Positions 54,566 to 64,000 of a stretch of DNA of 64,000 nucleotides are shown here, in pieces. Location: contig MU839854.1 in assembly GCA_030411725.1 (NCBI GenBank), positions 163,302 through 227,301 on the forward strand, in the 5' to 3' direction. How positions within the stretch are numbered: the first letter of the stretch is position 1; every line of letters begins with the position of its first letter. The notes under the pieces are model-generated. The model searched no databases and was not told where the DNA came from. It worked only from the letters and a program-made list of their open reading frames with translations. The translations under genes were made by a program, and so were the position numbers. This DNA comes from Echria macrotheca (Eukaryota > Ascomycota > Sordariomycetes > Sordariales > Schizotheciaceae).

Positions 54566-57021
54566 TCAGCTTTGTTTATCTTGCAAGACGGTATCTCCGT
54601 CGTTCTCCTCAAGAAGTGCTTCAACCACCAGTCCAAAACCCATCGTGATACCGTCCAAAATGCTCTTGACAATGAGCTCCGCATCACTTGATATCGTCTC
54701 CTTCCACTTCCCCTCCCAACCGAACCTCTCGTCCAATAGCTTCAGCACCGCTACCGCTGCTTGCTTTGGGTTCCTGCTCGGTACTTCGGTAAAGACCTCC
54801 AGCGCGTCGGCTACCGTCTCCTCAACTGACGAGCAGAACATGGTCTTTGGCCCGGCACACATTGCCTCCTCCATGCGTCCCCAGATAAGATCGCGCTGCT
54901 CCTGTGTCATGGTCTTCGTCCCGAGCGTGCTGACCTTGTCCGAGTCAATACGGAAGATCAAGAGTTTGACATGCCGTCCGAGGCTCTTCCGTACATCCTC
55001 GGGTAAGCTGAGGTCAATCATGTCGAGGTGCCGTTGGATCTGCTCGCGGACGTTATCGGACGCTACTTTGTGGTCTACCCAGCGCTGCACACCGGCGAGC
55101 CAGTGTTCCTTGTCTGCCGTGCTGATTTCGCCGCTATCGAGTAGCTTTTGCGAGAGCGTCTCAGCGCATTGCTGCACCTCGCGAGTTAGCTGTCGGAAGC
55201 TGACGCCGATGATGGCGTAACGGGTCTCTCGCCACACAGCATCCCAGAGGAGCGCTCTGATGGTCGGAGGGACGTCCCGGAGGTCTAACTCTAGCATCAA
55301 TACGTGCTGAAGGGCATCTGTGGTTGTGAGGGACGGGTGGACGTCGTAGATTCCGTCGATGTCGATGACGCTATCGTCAGCGATGAATCCCTCGTTGAAC
55401 GGGTGGATGATGGTGACGGAGATTGGAGGTCCATCCCACTTCTTGACAGCGCGAACAAATTTCTCCACAACTGCGAACTCGTCAGGGCCGATGGAGCCGA
55501 TAGAAATATAAATCAAGCAGCCTCCAAGGGCTTTCATAAGGCTGACGAACAAATTCCAGAGGGCGGCGATAGAAGCGTTCGCGCGTGAGAACATACTCAT
55601 GTCGATGTTTCGCTCCGCTACCACGGCGGGCTTCTGCTGGATGATCTGGAAAATGAGCGAGGCGATGGCCGAGTGCGCTGTCATGTCCGGGGTCCATATG
55701 ATATAGGCGGAGGGGACATGTGGCGACTGTGCTTTCTGCTGTGCTTTCCATTGCAATGCATGCTGAAAATCGGGAGCATCACAAAGCCCATGCGTCAGAC
55801 GAGTCGTTGGGGCAAGGTTGGAGGGAAGATGGCGCTGCTCCTCGGCAAACCACTGCCCCCATGCGCCGGATGTGACGCCGTATGTCTCGGCGAGAGACTC
55901 GTGGTAGTGGGCTTGGGACTCGAAACCCTCGAAGAGAGTATCCTTGATTTTGAGGAGGATATCGGGCACATATCCTGCGGGTATACTGTTGAGCGCATCC
56001 TCCATGTGTCGCCGTTGCAAGAGTGAGTCAGTCTGGTGATGGAACATGCTTGCTGACTGCATCGCGTGTAGTACCATGGCGTCTTTCTGGATCCAGCCCT
56101 CGACGCGTTGGATGCGGTCCATGACCCGCCCAAACTTCTCGTCGAAAGGCTGGACAAGGGACGAGAGGAGTTGGCGAACCGCACTCCGTTGAAAGAGCAG
56201 GATAATCTCTTCCAGAAACTCCAGGACCGCGGCGTAAAGCCTCGAGGTAAGCTCGACCATTCTTGCCGTCGGATACAGCTTTATCAACATCTCGACGCGC
56301 GAGAGAGCCATTCCAATGTCGACCAAGTTGTCCGTGATCTTCGTCATCAACTCGCCGCGGTTTTTAGCCATCTGCCAGCCCGAGTTGGTTAGCCCGTGAG
56401 CTTCGTAGTCTGCTGAATGGGGGGGTACCCTACAATGAGTATGAGCTTCATCCCACCCCACAGGATAGTCAGAAAGCTGAGGTCCGTCTGGGAGAGCACG
56501 TCAAATACGCCGTGGTAATGGTGAAGCATGTCGATGAATCGAGAGGTGATGTGTTTGTCGGCGGCTGACTGGCCAGCGTACAGGTCCAGCGCGGCGTCGG
56601 CGACATCCTGCTCGGTGCTCTGCTGCAACACAGCAGAAACATCCATGTTCTTGGCGGCGGCTTTCTGGATTGCGACGAACGCCTTGGCATACGCCCTGCG
56701 CGCGCTGATGACATGCTCGCCGAGAACCTGCTTCTGCGATGGGAGCGCGGGTTTCGAGAAGCGGCGAACGGCCAAGTCGTTTGGATTCCATGGTGCAGGG
56801 GCCCACAACGGCGATGCTGATGTGCTTGCCCAAGGCGCTGATGATGTCCTCTGGACCGGGCTGATCTGGTTGCTGTTACTTCGGGAGAATGTGAGCTGGC
56901 TGCCTGGGCTTGATGGCGCTTGTGCTGCGGCAGGGTCTGATGTGGGCGTTGGGTCGGAGGAGGAGGACGTCCATTTTGGCCGGACGAAGAGCGTTTTGTT
57001 GACCCGCAAGTTGAAGGACAT
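54566..57021 (-). CDS. DUF7708-type STAND-like protein without a visible P-loop
   Basis: Exons 57021-56434 and 56371-54566 give 797 residues. The 62-bp intron has GTAGGG, a GGCTAACC branch site and a GGCAG acceptor, and joins MKLILI to MAKNRGELMTKI. Residues 1-95 are disordered. About 125-290 match the helical DUF7708 domain at the N-terminus of fungal NLR-like proteins (FIDMLHHYHGVFDVLSQTD, ILWGGMKLILI, ALSRVEMLIKLYPTARM). Where a NACHT domain would begin, AYIIWTPDMTAHSAIASLIF has the expected beta-strand and helix rhythm but no GxxxxGK[ST]. LGGCLIYISIGSIGP could stand in Walker B position but lacks DxxDE. The C-terminus is helical. It may be a degenerate or non-nucleotide-binding relative of fungal immune-type receptors. 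Function inferred only. Confidence 0.78.
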
Positions 57022-58436
57022 CGCTGCAATCGCCGGACCCGAGACTTCCGGAACGGACGGCCGATGGTGGGTCCTAACCGGCCTCTCTGTGATGGGGCAT
57101 TTGGAGCCCCGTCAGGTCGGGCTTGGCGTGTCTTGGCGCGGGAGGTCGAGGGCGTTGGACTGGTCAGACAGTCAAGTCGCTCAAAGCCGGGTTGGGAAGG
57201 ATGAAAGATGGCCGGTGGTCCCCGCAGATGGAAGTACTCGACTCGAACTTCGTTGAGATTGAGGCTGAGGGCTCAGAGGAGTCTCGGAGAGGACGGGGGG
57301 CAGTCGCGCCCTGACCCAACGCGGCGAGCCACCGTTGCACATCCCCCCGGTCGGCTGCAGTGATTGGCTCGGGCGTCGTCATCGCCCCCCTTGTGTATTG
57401 GATTTCACTGCTCTCCATTGGATGACAACGCCAATAATTTCAGCTCCAGCAACGGGATGTAACACACCATAACTTCTGAACGTTGAGCCGTGGAACACCG
57501 GAGCACCTTATCAAGCGGGGTTACGACGGAATTGTACTGTGTAAGTCCAAAGATTAGGACCGCAGCAAGATTGGAATCTACCATCGCTGCAGAACACGTG
57601 ACTGGATACGTGAACTCGAAGTACGAGACCTCAATGGTCACCTTACGGTTGACTTGGTTGTCCACCGGCCCTAAGTTTGGCTCTATCCGAGTCTATCGGC
57701 GCACCGCCGTCTCTATAGGTAGCCGCTATAGGTAGCCGGCTCGCAGGACAATCTGAGATCCAAGACTCAGACGAGGAGAACCTCAGAATCTTGGCTGGGG
57801 TACGTCGCTTAGAGATTAGGCCAGGCATTTGGGGGAATGGCGTTGTCTAGATCATCCGGAGCCCAGCAGCGGACGTCTTCACGGGTCTACAACCCGGATC
57901 AGCTGCAGACACTGAGAACTTTGTCACTGGACGGTAACCCTCACCAAGTGATACAGCAACAGAGCTTACCCAAAAGCTGGGAGAGTATATACAAGCCATA
58001 CCGAACCTAAGCGACCCCCAAAATGTCTTCTTTGACGTTCTGCACCGGGCTATGAAAGCCAGCGCGAGGCAGTTCTTGGGGTCCTACGCTGCAGAGAAGA
58101 CGCTGAACGAAATCGAATTCGGTTTTAGATACATATGAACACTGCAATTCAGCGTGTTTGGCGAATCGAGCAGCGAATCCGTTCATCGGGCGTCCGATTG
58201 GTTCGCGGAGACGGCAAATATTACCCACCAAGCTTGCAACGATTCGTATGTTCTAGGACAAGATTTGTAACATGGAATGGGCCTGGGGTATGAGAAGCAC
58301 ACCAAAATAAGTGGTAAAATTCGCTAGCGTCGCTTCGTTCGGCTACAGCGACGGCCCTCCGCAAGCTCCGGGGCGCTTTCGCCTCTCTCCCGCTCCTGGC
58401 GAATTTTTTTTGACGTGGGTTGAACGAAGCGATAAG
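57022..58436. other. Gene-poor telomere-proximal stretch
   Basis: Includes the DUF7708 gene promoter. Overlapping frames at 57123-57828 and 58007-58231 lack domains. An inverted pair of AAAATTCGC and GCGAATTTT at about 58316 and 58399 flanks a GC-rich core and may be part of a small foldback repeat. Confidence 0.4.
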
Positions 58437-58615
58437 TTCCTGTCGTCAGACGCTACGGAATTGATGTAATAGCTAAATAGCTATTTCGCTGCAAAAGACG
58501 GCCATTCGCGCCTATACAGCCGCCGCAGATCACGTGGTGTGAAAACTTATCTTATCAGTTTTTTTTTCAGATCCAACAGCCAAGTGGTAACGTAATAGCT
58601 GTCTGACGACAGGAA
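58437..58615. repeat. Short foldback repeat with 15-bp perfect inverted ends
   Basis: TTCCTGTCGTCAGAC (58437-58451) and GTCTGACGACAGGAA (58601-58615) are exact reverse complements 149 bp apart. The interior contains AATAGCTAAATAGCTATT (a palindrome) and CACGTG. It could be a MITE remnant. No coding sequence. Confidence 0.6.
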
Positions 58616-60599
58616 AAAGTCGTCTATCTTATTTCTTCTGGGGCGACGCCCCGAGTGTGGTTAAATACATGAAGGTGCCCCCCCAAGCCCTCATCTGTCA
58701 CGTGCGTCGGGGGCAGGCCTGACATGTATTTCAATAAAAGAGTATACCTAGATAGCCCCCTTCCCCCACCGCATTAAAGTTAATAGAACAAGCTAGACGA
58801 TAGCGGCCACGACAAGGCAGGCAATAGCCGAAGAAGAGATAGTTCCAGATCCAAGCGAGGACGACATGAGAGCGAAGCGGAGCAGCCCAGGGATTGCAGA
58901 GCGTCATTCCAACTGAATGGAACGGGAGTATCCAAATAGAAGACCGATACGTAACCAGATCTCTATCTCGGATATGAGGGACCCAGAGATCAGACCACTA
59001 TCTCCCTACCCCAACAGAACAAACCTGCCCTCAACATAGAGGTTGAGAATTAATCTCGGTGGCTAACGTTTTCACTTTCCGTTTCGAGGTTCGACATGTG
59101 CCTTCATACCAGCTCTGTCTGCCAGTGTTGTACCTCCAACTTCGGTTTCACCTTTGCCATCCGGTTCCATCGCGGAGTCCCCAATATCTCCCAACATGTC
59201 AATCCGAAGGACCCTCGGGACTCATCGGAGTTTCTTTTTTTTTTTTTTTTTTTTTTGGATTGGGTTTATCGAAGCTCTTAGTGATAGCCGATTTTCTGCC
59301 TTCACGTCGCCGACCTCTTGAGTCAACTCATCCGAGACAAATCGACACGGCATTGCCGACCCCTACTCAGGGGCAACAGAATCGCGGACCAATGACATGG
59401 ACGGTTCTCGCAATGCAATAGTTAAAGCCGCGCCTGCCTGGGGCTGGAGTACACCATAACCCCGGACACAATAACAAGGCTCGTGGACTCAGTTGGTCTC
59501 CGACTCGGAGTCGTGCTTTTCACCCACCTAGGCAGTGGCTCGAAGCATGTACTCCTTCCTTTCGCTGGAGAGATAGCAGTGGCCTGTGGCGTTGGTGGTA
59601 CAAATACATGCCCGCCTACTTGAGGTGAGGCAGGCACTTTGCCTAGTGTCAGACAGCCTCTTGGGTCGCCGATCCATAGGTAGCTACTCCTGCCGGAGCT
59701 GTATAGTATAGACGGCTTGTCCCACCTTCCACAGGCGACCCAAACACAACAGCGGTCCTAATCTGCGGCAGTCATATGTGCTACACTAATAACGACGGCG
59801 TCTCAGAGGAGCATGTTCGGCGCTAAATGATAAGTTATCAGTCGCACATTAATCGCGAGGACGGGCTACGAGACAGACGATGGCGAGGATCCCAGTATGT
59901 GTTGGTATAAATACCCAAGGCAGAGATTACTGCATATGATGGACTTGAATGCCCTGGATGCCGCGATGTTTGGCTGTGGGTGGTATAATGCCTGCTGAAG
60001 GGGCATATGGGAGGGATAGTGATGTTATTGATCCGGGTTTGAAGGTGAGCCGTGTTTGCTATTTCTAATGCCTTTCTAACTTAGACCGAAAGACGTATTT
60101 TCTCCAGTTGTCAAGCTCGGCCATAGCGAGTATCCGCTAGGTCTTTGCAATGCAGCTAGCACTTCAAAGGATCACATGTTGGGGTTACTTGTGAGCACCG
60201 ACGGTGAGCATGGCCGCCCTTAATCTGAATGTGGGTGAGTGGGGATGAAACAGGGAAAGCTTGAAGGGTATCTATCTTGGACTCCAAGGACGCATGCCAA
60301 GAAACGTCGAGAATATATCAGCATGCAGGGTACTCGAACCCCTAATCTGCAAGCGAGACATCACAGAAATGAGGCGAACGAAAGCAAGCGGAGTATCCAA
60401 TAACGTCTATGGTTTATCACAACAAGCAGGGTTTCTTCGATGGGTCAGGCAATTGAGCCGAACTGCGGCGTGCACTTAGCCCAAATCGCGGGGAGTCTGC
60501 ATGAGCAGCCGGTTTGCTATTGGTAGCCGAATGTTAATGAATAAGCGGGTTACTGCCCATCTCTGGAATGATTCGCCCAAGTCGAGCTTCAACGCAGAT
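58616..60599. other. Gene-poor stretch with poly(T)
   Basis: No supported gene. A 22-T run occupies 59235-59256. Short frames only. Confidence 0.45.
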
Positions 60600-60709
60600 T
60601 CTTGGCGTGCCCGACATGAGAGCAACACAGACAGGTCTTGGCGTGCCCGAATAGAGAGAGGCCTTATCTGCTCGTTACCAAAGGCGGATGAAGAAATCGG
60701 GCATATATA
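60600..60709 (+). promoter_or_regulatory. Putative promoter: duplicated TCTTGGCGTGCCCGA and TATATA box
   Basis: The 15-mer TCTTGGCGTGCCCGA occurs exactly at 60600-60614 and again at 60636-60650, 36 bp apart. A TATATA box lies at 60704-60709, 115 bp before the ATG of the micro-ORF at 60824. Spacing and order fit a promoter with two activator sites. Confidence 0.5.
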
Positions 60710-60823
60710 GAGGCATCAAGACCGGGGTTCAGGTATCTTCAGACCCTGGGCCTTCATCAAAAAGAGATTTTGCTTACAAAAACCTACCATACAATATCCC
60801 CTCACTCCGATTTAAAACTCAAC

Positions 60824-60928
60824 ATGGCCGTGATTTCGAAGCCAGAGCCAGTCCCCCAGCTGAACTGCGGCCGGTGCGGTGCTGAGATGGGCTGGGGACC
60901 TTGCCCGCATTGCACGAACCGCCCTTAA
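60824..60928 (+). CDS. 34-residue zinc-ribbon-like micropeptide
   Basis: ATG in a good fungal context (CTCAACATGGCC) after a C/A-rich leader, 115 bp downstream of a TATA box. The peptide has two CxxC pairs: Cys15 and Cys18 (NCGRCGAE) and Cys27 and Cys30 (GPCPHCTN), eight residues apart. This is the knuckle arrangement of a minimal zinc ribbon. Nothing else in the peptide suggests a signal or membrane span. A possible intron in the 3' UTR follows (GTGTATGT... to ...TCTCAG, about 60945-61018). The four cysteines in correct register argue against chance. No family is recognised. Confidence 0.5.
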   Translation: MAVISKPEPVPQLNCGRCGAEMGWGPCPHCTNRP

Positions 60929-61309
60929 TTCTCCGGAGCTCGAAGTGTATGTTCTGATATGATTATATTCCCTGTGGTCGGTGCTTCGTCGCTGACATTG
61001 ATAATTCCGCGTCTCAGCAGACCTCCGTGTTAAGAATAGGGGCTACTAAACCCGGATCACGGGTGCCTAGATGCTCGTTTCCTGTCGGAAGGGAGTGAGC
61101 CGGCGATCGAGGTCAAAATATACGATGGAACAGTATAGCTCGCATTGCATCAAGTGCAATCTATTTTGTTGTAAAATCGGATCTAAACGAACGTGAAGAA
61201 GTGAACCCGTATTTATCCCGGTCCTTTCCCTAATCTCTCCCCAAGCAGCCAAGCTACTATCTTCTCTGCCCTTTCACCCTTCAAGTTTCACTCTCAACTC
61301 TTTTACCTC
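60929..61309. other. 3' flanks, convergent
   Basis: Between the micro-ORF (+) and the small secreted protein (-). No other gene. Confidence 0.45.
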
Positions 61310-61837
61310 CTAATCGGCCCTGAAACTACTCGGCCCAGAGTACCCCGCATCGCCAGGCCAGTCCGCAACGGGAGAAAAATAGTCCACCGTCACGGGCGAC
61401 CCCGCTACCCTCGCATCAGTAAGGACGATACGATACGCCGCCGGAGGCACCGGCAGCTTGTTGAAGCGCAGCCAGATGTTCTCAGCAGAGCAAGACCAGA
61501 AACCGCTGTTGACTGGGATGGTGGCGCCCGTGGTGGTGTGTGTACAGGTTAGGGAGGTGGCGTCGGAGAGGAGGATGGCGGTGTTGTAGCTGATTGGGTG
61601 TTAAGTCAGTATAGGGGTTAGGAACGGGTTCGTGGTAGAGGTGAGGGGGTAGTAAACGGGGTTGGTGAGAAAATGGGGAGGCGGAAAGGAGACGCACCTG
61701 CAGGTGGTGGTGGTGCATGAGACAGAGAAACCGGTGAAATCGGCGAAGGTGATTGCGCGGGGCGAGAGACTGGTGACCGGTGAGGCGGTGGCGGTGGTGA
61801 GGATGACCGTGAGAAGGGTGAGGATGGGGAACTTCAT
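61310..61837 (-). CDS. Small secreted protein, 139 residues (effector-like)
   Basis: Exons 61837-61698 and 61589-61310. The 108-bp intron has GTGCGT and a CAATCAG acceptor, with a CTGACTTAAC branch region. Residues 1-19 form a signal peptide (MKFPILTLLTVILTTATA, then SP). The mature protein is Thr/Ser-rich with four cysteines I can see (CTTTTC, SLTC, WSCS), suggesting two disulfides. It has a beta-rich pattern (ITFADFTGFSVSC; ENIWLRFNKLPVPP; YRIVLTDARV). Translation across the intron is clean (C-SYNTAILLSD). It resembles the many lineage-specific small secreted proteins of plant-associated fungi. No enzymatic motif. It lies 2.1 kb from the telomere repeats. Confidence 0.8.
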
Positions 61838-63908
61838 TTTGAAAGATGGTCAAGCTTAAAAGTGTACTTGAAATGAGTGAACGATTCAGGTCTGTGATCT
61901 AGCCGGAAGTTGGAGTGATGGTGGACTTGGGACAAGAGATATCAAGACCAACACCTCCTTTTATAGGGATATTTCGGAGGTTTTGCTTGTAATGATTGTA
62001 TGGAGGACTTGCTTCCCCACCCTATGGACAATCCGATGCTGCGGTCAGGTTTGTAGCCCCTGTGACAAGATGGGCGCCGCCTCGCCTTGCATCAATAGCC
62101 ATTGCACACAGGCCATATGGGTAGCTGACATCAGAGTCTTACAGGTCGCCTTAGAGTAAACACGCCGCTCGGCTTAAGAAACTCGTGGATCCTTCAAGCG
62201 GCGTTTCGCAGGCTTGGTATCAGAGTCTAACATTCGTGAGTCTTGTTACTGGGGATTGCATGCCGTAGCCGTGGGGAACAGCGCCCATTCTTCTCCTTGA
62301 ATAGAAATTTGAATAGAATTCGTCGTTTCCAGCTGATAGGTATAACCGTTTCCGCTCCAATATGATTGGTATGTCGGGCTATCGTCCAAACGTCGAGTTG
62401 CATGATATTCTCCGTAGTGATGTGTTGAAAATCAATCCTCGTGCATGATGTAAACCAATTTCCAGGAAGTTCGGTACAATCCTTCTGGGCTTCAGATCCA
62501 CGGTACTTTTGTCAGAGTGTTGAGATGACGTTGTCATCCTGACCAGTGCTACCACCGTCTCACTCAAAATTAGCCTCGCAGACTCGTTCGGTTTTCGCCA
62601 AGGCTTTCTCAGGCAACTAATCTCACTGAAATCTCTCGAATACCATCGGCGTGTTTCGAACGCCTGGTAATCCTTTGTCTCGATTGGCTGAGTGTGGATG
62701 AGATGACGATAGAGATGACACCTAAATTGCTTGCGCCGCCCCCTCATCCACACTGCAGCACCCTGCTGGCTAGCAGAGTCCAGGATTTCCTTTAGGGGTC
62801 ATCCAAAGACCATCAAACATGCAAAGTAGGATCAGTTTGAGCGTAAGCTCTCAAAGCAGTCCCTGGCGATCTTCGAAAACACGGGGAGTCGAACAAGACT
62901 CTGAATCGCTGATGGATGTGAGTCCCCGAGACACACGTTAATACGGAATGGAAAAGGGGTTAAATGCCTCCCTAATCAACAGCCGGTAACCCAACATCCA
63001 TCGACAAAAGGAAATCGCTTTACGGGTTGAGCTTGGATTCATGACGAAGACGAGAGCAAATGTGAGACCGTGTTCGAAGGAAGTTGGGGTACGCCCCGGT
63101 TTACGGCGTCCTTCGTAGCTTGCGGATATGCCTCCACGCGCCTGCGGAAGAAGCTTTGCTACGTTGCAAAGGTTAAGAAGCCGTCAGGAATAGCTCCGCG
63201 CAGGTGACCCCTCCCCGAGTTTGGATATAGTGAAGTTTGTTTCGCGCACTTTCCCAGGCTCGGTTTCAAACAGACCATAACATCATAACACAGCACAATG
63301 ACGGTAAACTCCGAGATAACGTTTGGAATCTCATATTCTTGGGCAATGAAGGCTGCCCCTTCCAATACTAGCCGAGGATTTCCCCAATTCCATATCCCCG
63401 GCAATCCGATCTTGAGCCGATATCCCGGTGCTGCTTGCGCCCCGGTCAGGGTCAAGACATGCTCTACGAGCAATCGAATTGCGCCTAGCTTCGGCCCATT
63501 TCGTACCCTGGTAGCTCTCTCTGGGGCTTGGGAAAAGTGGTCTCCAAGACCTGGGAAGCCACCTCTCTAGTCGGGCCGAAAACACCATTGGAGAGTAGAC
63601 ACCGCTCCACACCATCAGGGCAAAGTGACCTGCGAATACAGAAGTGGGCCATCAAAGTGAATGTTAGGTGGAAGACTGGCAAGCGGCCGAGATCGTCCGT
63701 GGGAGGGGAAAGCGGATATGGTTCCTGGTCTCCCAAGCCACGTTCTCGCCAGCAAGACCACCGACAGGAGCTCTTGGTGGTACAGGATCCATGTAAGGAA
63801 CCCGCCCGCAGACAACATTTGCGTGTCGTAATACGTCGAAACACGCAAGTCCATGTTTACGGTCTCGAACGTGGGGTGCTGACAGCAGATCGGAAACGAC
63901 CACTACTC
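61838..63908. other. Telomere-adjacent unique sequence
   Basis: No supported gene. Frames at 62379-62753 and 63159-63903 overlap on both strands. The minus frame near 63480-63850 (LPVFHLTFTLMAHFCIRRS) is faintly protein-like but has no consistent structure. No RecQ-type telomere-linked helicase sequence and no subtelomeric tandem array seen. Confidence 0.45.
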
Positions 63909-64000
63909 TTAGGGTTAGGGTTAGGGTTAGGGTTAGGGTTAGGGTTAGGGTTAGGGTTAGGGTTAGGGTTAGGGTTAGGGTTAGGGTTAGGGTTAGGGTT
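63909..64000 (+). repeat. Telomere repeat (TTAGGG)n
   Basis: Fifteen perfect TTAGGG units plus TT, reaching the last base. The G-rich strand runs 5' to 3' outward, so this is a true right chromosome end and not an interstitial block. The junction to unique sequence is CACTACTC followed by TTAGGG. Confidence 0.98.

Noticed and set aside
60320..60360. Possible tRNA T-arm (ACTCGAACCCC)
   Set aside because: No matching D-arm, anticodon arm or acceptor stem within 90 bases on either strand.
63480..63903. Overlapping minus-strand frames next to the telomere
   Set aside because: Three phases open at once with no domain or splice signal; typical of GC-moderate non-coding DNA.
57022..63908. Telomere-linked RecQ helicase remnant
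   Set aside because: No helicase motifs (DEAH-box or GKS P-loop) seen in six frames.

Overview
This is the right-hand end of a chromosome from a filamentous ascomycete (Pezizomycotina; I would guess Sordariomycetes, but the window alone does not prove the class). The last 92 bases are uninterrupted TTAGGG repeats running out to the end. Genes carry short introns (about 49-108 bp) with fungal donors, CTAAC/CTGAC-type branch sites and YAG acceptors. Fungal-specific families are present: HET, DUF7708-type STAND-like, fungal PD-(D/E)XK, tannase/feruloyl esterase and DHA-type MFS.

Layout. 1-6.2 kb: gene-poor and repeat-rich, with a G/T-rich degenerate repeat, a possible NACHT relic, a palindrome-rich stretch, a tandem duplication interrupted by a copia-type solo LTR, and a diverged C-to-T-biased repeat pair. 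6.2-9.2 kb: a polytopic membrane protein and a squalene-epoxidase paralogue on the same strand. 9.7-10.4 kb: a MITE-like inverted/tandem repeat. 11.5-24.5 kb: a conventional gene stretch (small GNAT, HET-domain protein, secreted tannase/feruloyl esterase, PD-(D/E)XK-like protein, MFS exporter). 25.5-27.7 kb: an Ulp1-like cysteine protease with a coiled-coil tail.

28-49 kb is the accessory block. It holds eight proteins I do not recognise: coiled-coil proteins, a membrane-anchored degenerate J-domain-like protein, and two large single- or double-pass membrane proteins. One gene is split by an in-frame stop and another by a frameshift. The block contains and is bracketed by three non-coding islands built on TGCATGCA-like palindromes. 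53.3-57.0 kb: a LYC1-like acetyltransferase converging on a DUF7708-type STAND-like protein. 57-64 kb: the gene-poor telomere-proximal zone, with a foldback repeat, a 34-residue zinc-ribbon micro-ORF behind a good TATA promoter, and a 139-residue small secreted protein about 2.1 kb from the telomere.

Gene models were built by hand from frames, splice motifs and family resemblance, with no alignment. Several long open frames begin only at GTG or TTG; I moved those starts to the first plausible ATG. No intact transposon, rRNA, convincing tRNA, CRISPR array or Starship captain was found.
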